Assembly (NCBI GenBank): GCA_902805845.1
Contig: CADCUI010000042.1
Coordinates: forward strand, 1-35,565
Direction: 5' to 3'
DNA from: an uncultured Nocardioidaceae bacterium
Lineage (GTDB): Bacteria > Actinomycetota > Actinomycetes > Propionibacteriales > Nocardioidaceae
DNA: 35,565 nucleotides
The position numbers and the translations under genes are program-made. Numbering within the stretch: position 1 is the first letter of the stretch; each line of letters starts with the position of its first letter. A model generated the notes under the pieces. It saw only the letters and a program-made list of their open reading frames with translations. It did not search any database and had not been told where the DNA came from. This document shows, piece after piece, positions 1-9,883 of this stretch.

Positions 1-2379
<2,379 letters not shown>

Positions 2380-2394
2380 CGCCCGGGAGCCGAG

Positions 2395-2472
2395 CCGCCC
2401 ACCATGTCTGGCCGACCCGCCCACCATGTCTGGCCGACCCGCCCGGCATGTCTGGCCGACCCGCCCGGCATG
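2395..2472. repeat. 22-bp tandem repeat, about 3.5 copies
   Basis: Three full units start at 2395, 2417 and 2439 and a partial one at 2461. Each begins CCGCCC and contains CATGTCTGGCCGAC; units 1-2 have ACC before the ATG and units 3-4 have GGC. The array begins 16 bases after the aconitase stop and ends about 25 bases before the SOS box. It does not form an obvious terminator hairpin, although GGCC cores are self-complementary. Its role is unknown; it looks like a short intergenic repeat that spreads by slippage. Confidence 0.85.
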
Positions 2473-2496
2473 CTGAGCGAATCGACCTGACCGCGT

Positions 2497-2512
2497 TCGA
2501 ACTCGTGTTCGA
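2497..2512. promoter_or_regulatory. LexA (SOS) box
   Basis: TCGAAC-TCGT-GTTCGA is an exact match to the actinobacterial/Gram-positive LexA consensus TCGAAC-N4-GTTCGA; the palindrome extends to 18 bp, TTCGAACTCGTGTTCGAA (2496-2513). It covers the -35 region and lies 8 bases upstream of the -10 box of the gene at 2533, so bound LexA would block that promoter. The match and its placement are seen directly; LexA control is inferred. Confidence 0.88.
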
Positions 2513-2520
2513 ATGCAGGC

Positions 2521-2526
2521 TATGCT
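2521..2526 (+). promoter_or_regulatory. -10 box of the SOS-controlled small gene
   Basis: TATGCT fits TANNNT and is followed by 6 bases and the ATG at 2533, the spacing expected of a leaderless transcript. The LexA palindrome occupies the -35 position. Confidence 0.7.
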
Positions 2527-2532
2527 GCCGGG

Positions 2533-2904
2533 ATGACTTCGCTCGTGACCCCGCCGGGATGGCCGCCCCTGGTCCGACCTCCGGGTGCGCCCGCCTGGGA
2601 GCGCACGGCGAGCGCCTGGCTGCTGGACATCTGTCCGCCGGAGTACCGCGGTTACCCCGTCCTGCGACGCCACACCGTGGTGCTCGCCCGACTTGCCGTG
2701 CTGCACGTCGAGGCCTGCCAGGCGGCCGTACGCCGAGGGCTCAGCGAGGCCCGTGCGACCCTGCGGCAGGTCGCCGACGGCGACACCATCGAGGCGGCGG
2801 TGACGACGCTGCAGGCCGAGGAGGCCCGGTTGCTGGCCGAGAGGCGGGCCGCCGGGCTCGTCGAGGAGGCGTTGCGCGGACGGCGGTTCGTCGCTCGGCT
2901 CTGA
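2533..2904 (+). CDS. Small conserved-type hypothetical protein under SOS control
   Basis: A 123-residue soluble protein of unknown function. I recognise no catalytic motif. The N-terminus is Pro/Trp-rich ([17 protein letters not shown], residues 7-23), followed by [18 protein letters not shown] and then two helical stretches rich in Ala, Arg and Glu (about residues 50-110) that could form a coiled coil, ending RGRRFVARL. The ATG is chosen because a TATGCT -10 box ends 7 bases before it; no Shine-Dalgarno sequence is present, as expected for a leaderless message. A perfect LexA box overlaps its promoter, so it is probably induced by DNA damage. It stands alone between aconitase and dxs; the dxs promoter starts about 90 bases further on. 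From memory, similar proteins occur in Nocardioides genomes without a function. The coding call is good; the role is unknown beyond the inferred SOS link. Confidence 0.85.
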   Translation: MTSLVTPPGWPPLVRPPGAPAWERTASAWLLDICPPEYRGYPVLRRHTVVLARLAVLHVEACQAAVRRGLSEARATLRQVADGDTIEAAVTTLQAEEARLLAERRAAGLVEEALRGRRFVARL

Positions 2905-2990
2905 GAGCCGCCCTGGCCCGTCGAGGCCCGTCACGAGCACCGTCACCCGGTCCGAGCGCCGACAGCCGGGCCGGGCTGGGAGCGGGGCCT

Positions 2991-2996
2991 TAGACT
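2991..2996 (+). promoter_or_regulatory. -10 box for dxs
   Basis: TAGACT fits TANNNT. Initiation 7-9 bases downstream would begin the message near 3003-3005, giving a leader of about 30 bases with GGGAGG before the ATG at 3035, or a leaderless message beginning at the GTG at 3005. Confidence 0.5.
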
Positions 2997-3034
2997 GGCG
3001 ATCCGTGTCCATCGAGCTGGGAGGGCAGTCGCTC

Positions 3035-4948
3035 ATGGGTCTCCTCGAGTCGCTGACCGGTCCACGCGACCTGCGCCACCTCAGCGACGACGACCTTGAC
3101 GCGCTGGCCACCGAGCTCCGCGACCGCCTGGTGACCACCTGCGCGCCGCGAGGCGGACACCTCGGCCCCAACCTCGGGGTTGTCGAGCTCACGCTGGCGA
3201 TCCACCGGTGCTTCGAGTCACCGCGGGACCGCATCGTGTTCGACACCGGGCACCAGGCCTACGTGCACAAGATGCTCACCGGCCGGGCGGGTGACTTCGC
3301 CTCACTGAAGCAGGAGGGCGGGCTCTCGGGCTACCCCAGCCGGCAGGAGTCCGAGCACGACCTCGTCGAGAACTCCCACGCCTCCACGTCGCTGTCCTAC
3401 GCCGACGGCCTGGCAAAGGCCTACCATCTCCGCGGCGAGGACCGGCACGTCGTCGCCGTGATCGGCGACGGCGCGCTGACCGGCGGCATGGCGTGGGAGG
3501 CGCTGAACAACATCGCCTCGACCGACGGCGCCGCCGAGAACCGCAAGCTCATCATCGTCGTCAACGACAACGGCCGGTCCTACACGCCGACCGTCGGGGG
3601 TCTCGCGAACCACCTCAACTCGCTGCGGACCGACCCCCGTTACGAACCCGTGCTCGACCTCGTGAAGCGGCGGCTCCAGGGGGTGCCGGGGGTGGGGCCG
3701 GCGGTCTACGACGCGCTGCACGCGGTGAAGAAGGGCATGAAGGACGCGCTGGCGCCGCAGGGGCTCTTCGAGGACCTCGGGCTGAAGTACGTCGGCCCCG
3801 TCGACGGTCACGACCGGGCGGCGATGGAGCAGGCGCTGCAGCACGCGAAACGCTTCAATGGCCCGGTCATCCTCCACGCGATCACCAAGAAGGGCTTCGG
3901 CTACGGCGCCGCCGAGCGGCACGAGGCCGACCAGTTCCACTCGCCGGGACCGTTCGACGTCGAGACCGGGCTGGAGGCGGTCCGGGGGCTCATCTGGACC
4001 GACGTCTTCGCCGACGAGATGCTCCGCATCGGACGTGAGCGGCCGGACGTCGTCGGCATCACCGCAGCCATGCTGCACCCCGTCGGGCTCAACCACTTCG
4101 CGCACGAGTTCCCCGACCGCGTCTTCGACGTCGGGATCGCCGAGCAGCACGCGGTGACCTCGGCGGCGGGTCTGGCGATGGGTGGGCTGCACCCGGTCGT
4201 CGCCGTCTACGCCACCTTCTTGAACCGGGCCTTCGACCAGATCCTCATGGACGTCGCCCTGCACCGGTGCGGCGTCACGTTCGTCCTCGACCGAGCCGGT
4301 GTCACCGGTGACGACGGGGCGTCCCACAACGGCATGTGGGACATGTCGATCCTCCAGGTGGTGCCGCGCCTGCGGATCGCCGCTCCTCGCGACGGCGCCC
4401 GGCTGCGCGAGCTGCTGCAGGAGGCCGTCGAGGTGTCTGACGCCCCGACCGTCGTCCGCTTCCCCAAGGGGCCACCTCCCGCCGACATCGACCCCGTCGA
4501 CCGCGCCGGTGACGTGGACGTGCTGGTCCGCACCGGCTCGGCCGACGTACTCATCGTGTCGGTGGGGGCGATGGCCACCACCTGCCTGGAGGTGGCCGAC
4601 CGGCTCGTGGACCAGGGGATCGGGGTCACCGTCGTCGACCCCCGCTGGGTCAAGCCCGTGTCCCCCGTCCTGGTCGACCTCGCCCGTCGGCACCGGCTCG
4701 TCGTGAGCGTCGAGGACAACGGCATCGTCGGTGGCTGCGGCTCGGCGCTGCTGCAGACCCTCAACGAGGCGCGCGTCGACACGCCGGTGCGCCTGCACGG
4801 CATCCCGCAGCGGTTCCTCGACCACGCGAAGCGTGCTCGCATCCTCGAGCAGCTGGGGCTGACCGCGCAGCCGCTCGCGCTCAGCATCGTCGAGGACCTC
4901 ATGGCCCTCGACCGGGGCGAGAGCCTCGTCCACGTGGATAGGGCATGA
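3035..4948 (+). CDS. dxs: 1-deoxy-D-xylulose-5-phosphate synthase
   Basis: Condenses pyruvate and glyceraldehyde 3-phosphate with thiamine diphosphate, the first step of the MEP route to isoprenoids. The 637-residue product matches the family length. The N-terminus [17 protein letters not shown], the substrate-domain [23 protein letters not shown], the ThDP/Mg motif [16 protein letters not shown] (about residues 144-158), and the pyrimidine-domain [14 protein letters not shown] and [18 protein letters not shown] are all present. I chose the ATG at 3035 because it gives the usual N-terminus and has GGGAGG 10 bases upstream; a GTG at 3005, ten codons earlier, lies 8 bases after a -10 box and is an alternative. 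Its stop overlaps the next gene's ATG (ATGA), so the PAC2 gene is translationally coupled. Very secure. Confidence 0.97.
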   Translation: MGLLESLTGPRDLRHLSDDDLDALATELRDRLVTTCAPRGGHLGPNLGVVELTLAIHRCFESPRDRIVFDTGHQAYVHKMLTGRAGDFASLKQEGGLSGYPSRQESEHDLVENSHASTSLSYADGLAKAYHLRGEDRHVVAVIGDGALTGGMAWEALNNIASTDGAAENRKLIIVVNDNGRSYTPTVGGLANHLNSLRTDPRYEPVLDLVKRRLQGVPGVGPAVYDALHAVKKGMKDALAPQGLFEDLGLKYVGPVDGHDRAAMEQALQHAKRFNGPVILHAITKKGFGYGAAERHEADQFHSPGPFDVETGLEAVRGLIWTDVFADEMLRIGRERPDVVGITAAMLHPVGLNHFAHEFPDRVFDVGIAEQHAVTSAAGLAMGGLHPVVAVYATFLNRAFDQILMDVALHRCGVTFVLDRAGVTGDDGASHNGMWDMSILQVVPRLRIAAPRDGARLRELLQEAVEVSDAPTVVRFPKGPPPADIDPVDRAGDVDVLVRTGSADVLIVSVGAMATTCLEVADRLVDQGIGVTVVDPRWVKPVSPVLVDLARRHRLVVSVEDNGIVGGCGSALLQTLNEARVDTPVRLHGIPQRFLDHAKRARILEQLGLTAQPLALSIVEDLMALDRGESLVHVDRA

Positions 4949-5868
4949 CGGAGCCTGCGCGCTTCGTCCACATCGTCGACGAGGTCGGGGAGCTCGCGAG
5001 CCAGGGTGCGGCGGGTCCTGTCATGGTGATGGCGCTCGAGGGCTTCCTCGACGCGGGATCAGCGGCCCGGCTGGCGGCCGAGCACCTGACCGCGCAGTCG
5101 TCCGGGCGGGTGGTGGCCAGCTTCGAGATCGACGCGTTCTACGACTACCGCGCGCGCCGCCCGCCGATGGCCTTCGTGGAGGACCACTACGAGGCGTACG
5201 TCGCCCCCAGGCTGGTCGTCCGGGTGATGCACGACTCCACCGGGACGGCGTACCTCCTCCTCACGGGGCCGGAGCCCGACACCCACTGGGAGGTGTTCGC
5301 GCGGTCGGTGCGCGAGGTCGTCGAGCACTTCGGGGTCCGCCTGACCGTGTCGCTGGGCTCGGTGCCGATGGCCGTGCCGCACACCCGCCCGGTGATGGTC
5401 ACCCACCACGCCACCCGGTCGGGGCTCCTCTCGGCGGAGAACATCTGGCGCGGCACCATCCAGATCCCGTCCAGCGCGCAGGCGCTGCTCGAGCTGCGGC
5501 TGGGGGAGTGGGAGCACGACGCGATGGGCTTCGTGGCACACGTGCCGCACTACGTGGCCCAGGTCGACTACCCGGCGGCCGCCGTCACTCTCGTCGAGAG
5601 CCTCGAGGTGGTCACCGGACTGCAGTGGCAGCTCGGTGCGCTGGAGGACACCGCCCGCACCAGGCTGGCGGAGATCGCTGCTCAGGTCCAGGAGTCCAGC
5701 GAGGTGCTGCAGGTCGTCCAAGGGCTGGAGCAGCAGTACGACGCGTTCGCCCGCGGCGACGACCAGGGGCCGCTGCCCCTCGCCGAGGAACGTGACCTGC
5801 CGACGGCCGAGGAGCTCGGCGAGGAGCTGGAACGATTCCTGGCGGGGCTCGACAGCGACGACGACTGA
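4945..5868 (+). CDS. PAC2 family protein
   Basis: A 307-residue protein with the PAC2 (proteasome assembly chaperone 2) fold, an ATP-grasp-like/Rossmann-type domain found in actinobacteria whose role is not firmly established; a link to proteasome assembly or protein turnover is suggested only by the family name. Typical features are [17 protein letters not shown] near the start, [15 protein letters not shown] (about residues 52-66), [13 protein letters not shown] and [13 protein letters not shown] in the middle, and a helical acidic C-terminus ([27 protein letters not shown] region). The ATG overlaps the dxs stop by four bases, which fixes the start and suggests co-transcription with dxs. 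Family call is good, function open. Confidence 0.88.
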   Translation: MTEPARFVHIVDEVGELASQGAAGPVMVMALEGFLDAGSAARLAAEHLTAQSSGRVVASFEIDAFYDYRARRPPMAFVEDHYEAYVAPRLVVRVMHDSTGTAYLLLTGPEPDTHWEVFARSVREVVEHFGVRLTVSLGSVPMAVPHTRPVMVTHHATRSGLLSAENIWRGTIQIPSSAQALLELRLGEWEHDAMGFVAHVPHYVAQVDYPAAAVTLVESLEVVTGLQWQLGALEDTARTRLAEIAAQVQESSEVLQVVQGLEQQYDAFARGDDQGPLPLAEERDLPTAEELGEELERFLAGLDSDDD

Positions 5869-5918
5869 CTCGCGGACCACCGCCCGCTGCCGACCACTCC
5901 GATCCCCGAGGACGACCC

Positions 5919-6791
5919 ATGCCCGCCACCGCCGAGGAGCTCCTCGAGCTGCTCGACCTGGAGACCATCGACCTCAACCTGTTCCGAGGCCAGCAGCCGA
6001 ACACCCAGATGCAGCGGGTGTTCGGCGGTCAGGTCGCGGCGCAAGCGCTGGTGGCCGCGGCCCGCACGGCACCACCGGAGGTGTCGGTGCACTCGATGCA
6101 CAGCTACTTCCTCCGCCCCGGCGACACCGCGGTCCCGATCATCTACGACGTCGACCCGGTCCGGAACGGGACGTCGTTCGCTACCCGGCGAGTCCTGGCG
6201 CGCCAGCACGGCCGCCCCATCTATGCACTCACGGCGAGCTTCCACGTCGAGGAGCAGGGGTTCGAGCACCAGGACGTCATGCCCGACGTGCCGTCGCCCG
6301 AGGAGGCGTTCGACGTGGCGGAGGCCATGAGCGCCGCCGGCCCCGAGCGCCGGGAGGAGTGGCTGCGGGAGTGGTCGGCACTCGACCTCAGGCACGCTGG
6401 CGACTCAGGTCCGGGCGGAGCCCTGGACGGTCGGGAGCACCCGGCTCAGGTGCGGTACTGGATCCGGGTCGGGGACCGACTGCCCGACGACATGTTGGTG
6501 CACCGGGCGGCGCTGACCTATGTCAGCGACATGACGCTGCTCGGCGCCACGCTGGTCCCGCACGGGCTGCTTCCCACGTCGAAAGAGGTGCAGGCCGCGT
6601 CCCTCGACCACACCGTCTGGTTCCACCGGCCCTACCGCGCCGACGAGTGGCTGCTCTACGACCAGGTGTCCCCCTCGGCCGCCGGCGCCCGGGGCCTGGC
6701 CTTCGGTCGGCTCTTCACCGAGGACGGCCGACTGGTCGCCTCGGTCGCCCAGGAGGGGCTCATCCGACCTCGACCCCAACCCCGAGCCTGA
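5919..6791 (+). CDS. tesB: Acyl-CoA thioesterase II
   Basis: Hydrolyses acyl-CoA thioesters to free fatty acid and CoA. The 290-residue product has the double-hotdog layout of TesB: an N-terminal hotdog containing FGGQVAAQALVAAART and SMHSYFLRPGD (about residues 31-68), and a C-terminal hotdog carrying the expected Asp in YVSDMTLLG, Thr in SLDHTVWFHRPYRADEWLLYD and Gln in SVAQEGLIR, corresponding to the Asp-Thr/Ser-Gln catalytic set of the E. coli enzyme. The ATG has GAGGA 6 bases upstream. The gene follows the PAC2 gene by 50 bases and may be in the same transcript as dxs. Its last codons and stop lie inside a short tandem repeat (6774-6809), so the C-terminal RPRPQPRA tail may be variable among strains. 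Confidence 0.95.
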   Translation: MPATAEELLELLDLETIDLNLFRGQQPNTQMQRVFGGQVAAQALVAAARTAPPEVSVHSMHSYFLRPGDTAVPIIYDVDPVRNGTSFATRRVLARQHGRPIYALTASFHVEEQGFEHQDVMPDVPSPEEAFDVAEAMSAAGPERREEWLREWSALDLRHAGDSGPGGALDGREHPAQVRYWIRVGDRLPDDMLVHRAALTYVSDMTLLGATLVPHGLLPTSKEVQAASLDHTVWFHRPYRADEWLLYDQVSPSAAGARGLAFGRLFTEDGRLVASVAQEGLIRPRPQPRA

Positions 6792-6809
6792 CCCCAACCC
6801 CGAGCCTGA
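6774..6809. repeat. 18-bp tandem duplication across the tesB stop
   Basis: Two exact copies of CCCCAACCCCGAGCCTGA at 6774-6791 and 6792-6809. The first copy supplies the last codons and TGA stop of tesB; the second duplicates them downstream, probably by slippage. Confidence 0.85.
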
Positions 6810-6862
6810 CCCAGGACGCCGGCGGAGCGCTGACGTCCCACGCCCGCCTGACGCCCCACCCG

Positions 6863-6976
6863 CGAGTCGGCGCTTGTGCACACGCGGCGCGTGCACAAGC
6901 GCCGACTCGGCACGGTTTGCGCGTGCACAAGCGCCGACTCGGCACGGTTTGCGCGTGCACAAGCGCCGACTCGGCA
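6863..6976. repeat. 19-bp inverted repeat plus 32-bp tandem repeats between convergent genes
   Basis: The element GTGCACAAGCGCCGACTCG occurs on the + strand at 6891-6909, 6923-6941 and 6955-6973 with an exact 32-base period (units contain GGCACGGTTTGCGC between the elements), and once inverted at 6863-6881. The inverted copy and first direct copy form a perfect 19-bp stem with a 9-base loop. The block sits between the ends of two convergent genes, so the hairpin could terminate transcription from both sides. It also looks like a repetitive extragenic palindrome. It is not a CRISPR: the spacers are identical 13-base sequences. Confidence 0.88.
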
Positions 6977-6993
6977 GGGGGGTGGTCCCCTGC
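6974..6993 (-). terminator. Hairpin just after the glycoside-hydrolase-like gene
   Basis: GCAGGGG and CCCCTGC flank a 6-base loop and end 3 bases beyond the stop codon of the minus-strand gene. There is no U tract, which is usual for high-GC actinobacterial terminators. Confidence 0.5.
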
Positions 6994-6995
6994 GT

Positions 6996-8279
6996 TCAGC
7001 GGACGGGGATGCGGGTCACCTCGGCCCCGACCCGGACGACGCGGGTCCCGGCCCGGTCGGTCACCGTCACGCTGGCGGGCGCGACCGACGTCCGGACCTT
7101 GGCTACCGGGTCGTAGACGGAGGCGTTCCGGTAGGCCAGGAGGCTGTGCGTCCCGTTCGACCTCTCGGTCAGCAGCCACTTCACGTCCGCCGGCGCGTCG
7201 ACCACCAGCGGCACACGACGTACGGGGCGGGTCGGGAGGGTGTCCTTCAGCGACGCGAGGAACCCCTTCATGGTGGTGAACTCCGGCTTCAGCGTCCACG
7301 TTGACGGGTCGAGCTGGGGGCACTCGAGGAGGCCGAAGTTCGACTCGATCGCGGTGTTGGTCGGGTTGGGGTCGTCGAGCATCTCGTAGCGGATGGTCTT
7401 GCACTTGCGGCTGAAGCCCTCCAGCACCGCACGAGGCGCATACAGCGCTGCGACGTCCGGGGGCGCCGGCCGGTGCCCCGTCCGGCTGTTGAGCGCGGTG
7501 GTGTAGCCGGTCTCGGTGATCCAGGTACGAACCGGTCCGAACGTCTCGTTGACCCACCTCAGGCGCTCGTCGAGGTTGTTGTCGGGCCGGTGCCCGCCCG
7601 GATAGGAGTGCAGCCCCGCCCGGTCGATGAAGTTGGTGACCCCCGCCCTGGCCAGCTTCAGGTGGTCGCCGTAGGGGTCGGGGGTGTAGAGCATGAGCGA
7701 GGGGCTGATCACCTTGACGTGGGACAGCGAGGGGGTCGCCTCCACGAACTCCTTGATGATGCGCTGGTAGGCGACGGCGGCCGGCGCCCAGTCGGTCCGC
7801 ACCCGCGAGCCGTCCCGGTTGTGGTTGGGCTCGTTGATGCCCTCGATGCCGATGCAGACATCGGCGGCGTGGTCCCGGATGTGGAGAAGGGTCCGCTTGA
7901 GCTCGGCCTCCGACATCGACCAGTCCTCGGGCGCCACGAGCATGAGCCACTGGATGCCCAGGGCGCGGCAGCGCTCGACCATCTGCAGCGTGGACGGCAG
8001 GCCGGGGGTGTACTTGCCCCGGAAGAAGGCGGCGCCCATCGTCTGGAGCTGGAGCGACCAGGCTCCCACACCGCCGTAGACGGTCTTCTGGAAGTTGGGG
8101 TGAGCACAGACGCCGTAGCTCTGCCGTACCCGCTCCGACCACACGGGCTTGACGAGGGGCAGGGTGCCCGCGGATGCGAAGGTGGAGGAGGCGCCCACGA
8201 AGGCGGTGGAGGCGGCGGTGACCGCCGCGGCGGAGAGAACGGTGCGACGGGTCAGCACACCGTCGGTGAGTGGGGTCAT
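6996..8279 (-). CDS. Tat-exported glycoside-hydrolase-like TIM-barrel protein
   Basis: A 427-residue exported protein that probably acts on a cell-surface or external polysaccharide. The N-terminus has a twin-arginine signal (T10-R11-R12-T-V-L) followed by an Ala-rich hydrophobic stretch ending near residue 38. The body looks like a clan GH-A (GH5/GH39-type) barrel: WLMLVAPEDW on one strand, then GIEGINEPN with the putative acid/base Glu150, and TWITETGYTT with the putative nucleophile Glu256, the expected strand 4 and strand 7 positions. A C-terminal beta-rich portion (from about residue 345) resembles an accessory sandwich domain. The ATG is 6 bases after TAACTT on the same strand, so the message is probably leaderless. 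It is divergent from an O-antigen-ligase-like gene, which fits work on an exported glycan. The exact family and substrate cannot be read from sequence. Confidence 0.82.
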   Translation of the reverse strand: MTPLTDGVLTRRTVLSAAAVTAASTAFVGASSTFASAGTLPLVKPVWSERVRQSYGVCAHPNFQKTVYGGVGAWSLQLQTMGAAFFRGKYTPGLPSTLQMVERCRALGIQWLMLVAPEDWSMSEAELKRTLLHIRDHAADVCIGIEGINEPNHNRDGSRVRTDWAPAAVAYQRIIKEFVEATPSLSHVKVISPSLMLYTPDPYGDHLKLARAGVTNFIDRAGLHSYPGGHRPDNNLDERLRWVNETFGPVRTWITETGYTTALNSRTGHRPAPPDVAALYAPRAVLEGFSRKCKTIRYEMLDDPNPTNTAIESNFGLLECPQLDPSTWTLKPEFTTMKGFLASLKDTLPTRPVRRVPLVVDAPADVKWLLTERSNGTHSLLAYRNASVYDPVAKVRTSVAPASVTVTDRAGTRVVRVGAEVTRIPVR

Positions 8280-8285
8280 GCCACA

Positions 8286-8291
8286 AAGTTA
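8286..8291 (-). promoter_or_regulatory. -10 box of the glycoside-hydrolase-like gene
   Basis: On the minus strand TAACTT fits TANNNT and is followed by 6 bases and the ATG at 8279, so the transcript is probably leaderless. Confidence 0.6.
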
Positions 8292-8335
8292 TGGTGGCCT
8301 TTGAACCCTATGTCCGCTTTACCCGAAAGGACCGA

Positions 8336-8341
8336 TAGATT
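8336..8341 (+). promoter_or_regulatory. Possible distal -10 box for the O-antigen-ligase-like gene
   Basis: TAGATT fits TANNNT but has no clear -35 partner. If used, it would give a leader of nearly 190 bases that contains the hairpins at 8384-8425. Confidence 0.35.
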
Positions 8342-8383
8342 AGGTCTGAGGACCCTTGCCAAGGTGGTCCGTTCGGGCTACAA

Positions 8384-8425
8384 GGGGGCTATCCCCCCGA
8401 GCGGCGGTTGGTATCCGCCTCGGGG
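8384..8425 (+). other. Two overlapping hairpins upstream of the O-antigen-ligase-like gene
   Basis: GGGGG (8384-8388) can pair with CCCCC (8393-8397) across a CTAT loop. Alternatively CCCCGA (8395-8400) pairs with TCGGGG (8420-8425) and GGCGG (8403-8407) with CCGCC (8415-8419) around a 7-base loop with a 2-base bulge. The two folds share 8395-8397, so they exclude each other. I do not recognise a known riboswitch; it may be a terminator/antiterminator or an operator. Confidence 0.5.
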
Positions 8426-8468
8426 CGCCCACTTTCCCGGAGCGTTCGTGGCGGACGTCAGGTGACGG

Positions 8469-8474
8469 TAGAAT
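8469..8474 (+). promoter_or_regulatory. Possible proximal -10 box for the O-antigen-ligase-like gene
   Basis: TAGAAT fits TANNNT well and would place the transcript start near 8481, about 55 bases before the TTG start. In that case the hairpins at 8384-8425 lie upstream of the transcript and would act as DNA sites. Confidence 0.45.
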
Positions 8475-8535
8475 CGTCTGGCATCCCGGGGGACGGCACC
8501 CGGTGTGCTCGTCCTGGTGCACGAGGAGCCTCGCG

Positions 8536-9837
8536 TTGAAGTACACGCTGCTGCTTCTCTTCATTCTGCTTCCGCTGCAGTGGTTCGTCGTGCGGTTGCC
8601 GGTGCCCGGACTGGGCGCACGGCCCCTGTACTACCTCGGCGTCCTGGCGGTCACGGGCGCCGTGGTCCTGGCGTTCCGGTTCAGCGTCTTCCGGCCGGTG
8701 ATCGCCTTCACGGCTCCGTTCGTCGCGGCGTACGCCGTGCTTGTGACGGTGTGGCTGGGCACCGGCTTCTACCACGGTCAGGGCTTTCGGGACCAGGTCG
8801 AGCAGGCCGCCCTGGTCGTCGCGATCGTCGCCCTGGCCGGTCTCACCTACCGAGGGCTGTCTCGCCCGGACTCGGGGTTCGTGGCCTGGGCCCGCTGGTC
8901 GGCGCTGGCGTGCACCGGATCGTTCCTCATCGCGCTGGCCGTCTCCGTGTCCGTGAACGGCATCGATGCCGGGGGAGTCCTGCAGCGGACCCTGCAGAGT
9001 GCCAATCCGGACATCCTGACGAGCGACCTCTTCAACCCCGCCTTCGAGGGCTTCGGGCTGTCGGCAGAGGAGGCCAAGTCCCAGCTGCGGCACGAGGCCA
9101 ACGGGGCGGTGCTGACCGCGGTCTACATCTCGGCGGCGGCGGCCCTCATGCGGCCGTTCCGCTCCCGCGTCGCCCTGCTCCTCTACCGCGTCTCCATGGT
9201 CGTGTCCCTGCTGATCCTCGTTGCCTCCCTGAGCAGGTCGGTGATCATCGCCCTGCTGGCCTGGCCGCTGCTCGCCTTCTGGAGGACCCTGCGCTCGGGG
9301 ACCATGACGAGCCGTCAGGTGGCCGTCGCGGGCACCGCCGCCGTCGGCGTGGGCGGACTGCTGGCAAGCGGTCTCCTCTCGGTCATCTGGCTCCGTTTCA
9401 CCCAGGACACCTCGTCCTACGCGTCCCGGGAGACCCTCCTGCAGGACGCGCTGGCGAACATCCGGGACAACTGGCTCACCGGCGGGGTGAGCACGGTCGG
9501 GGCAAGCTCGCACAACCTCGTCCTCGACACCTGGCTGCGCGCCGGGGTCTTCGCGGCGGCGGCCGCCGTCGTCATCCTCGGGCTGATGATCGCCCTCTGG
9601 CTCGGCCTCGCGAGCCGTCTCCACCTGGAGCCGGCGTGGCTGCTGCCCATCACCGGGGCGCTCACGCTGCCGATCGTCCGGGCCTTCACCATCGGCGGCG
9701 GTGCCCTCCCTCCGGTGCAGTGTGTGTGCCTGGGGCTGGTCGCCGGCTTCGTCACCTGGCGGCTCACGGAGCGAGCCAGGGAGCGGGAGCTCCGCAGGAG
9801 GAGCGCCGAGCCGCTCCCGCAGATGGCCTTGCCCTGA
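8536..9837 (+). CDS. O-antigen ligase/polymerase-like membrane protein
   Basis: A 433-residue integral membrane protein with about 11-12 hydrophobic segments, beginning LKYTLLLLFILLPLQWFVV. The Wzy_C/WaaL-type signature is the periplasm-facing loop with NWLTGGVSTVG and SHNLVLDTWLRAGVF, where the His and Asn are conserved in ligases and polymerases; SRSVIIALLAWPLLAF is a typical preceding segment. Such proteins polymerise or attach lipid-linked glycans outside the membrane. The start is taken as the TTG at 8536, which has GAGGAG 7 bases upstream and opens directly into the first transmembrane segment; the frame is open further upstream, but that part is Arg/Pro-rich and overlaps the leader. 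It is a lone gene, not in a visible glycan cluster, divergent from the glycoside-hydrolase-like gene and convergent with the ligase gene 46 bases away. Confidence 0.83.
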   Translation: MKYTLLLLFILLPLQWFVVRLPVPGLGARPLYYLGVLAVTGAVVLAFRFSVFRPVIAFTAPFVAAYAVLVTVWLGTGFYHGQGFRDQVEQAALVVAIVALAGLTYRGLSRPDSGFVAWARWSALACTGSFLIALAVSVSVNGIDAGGVLQRTLQSANPDILTSDLFNPAFEGFGLSAEEAKSQLRHEANGAVLTAVYISAAAALMRPFRSRVALLLYRVSMVVSLLILVASLSRSVIIALLAWPLLAFWRTLRSGTMTSRQVAVAGTAAVGVGGLLASGLLSVIWLRFTQDTSSYASRETLLQDALANIRDNWLTGGVSTVGASSHNLVLDTWLRAGVFAAAAAVVILGLMIALWLGLASRLHLEPAWLLPITGALTLPIVRAFTIGGGALPPVQCVCLGLVAGFVTWRLTERARERELRRRSAEPLPQMALP

Positions 9838-9883
9838 CCCACGCGGCGCTCCCGCCGTCACCAGCCGACAGGTCGCCGGAGCG

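Noticed and set aside
3005-3034. GTG at 3005 as the dxs start
   Set aside because: It is plausible as a leaderless start, but the ATG at 3035 has GGGAGG and gives the usual MGLLES N-terminus; kept as an alternative.
6863-6976. CRISPR array
   Set aside because: The spacers are identical 13-base sequences, the repeat also occurs inverted, and there are no cas genes.
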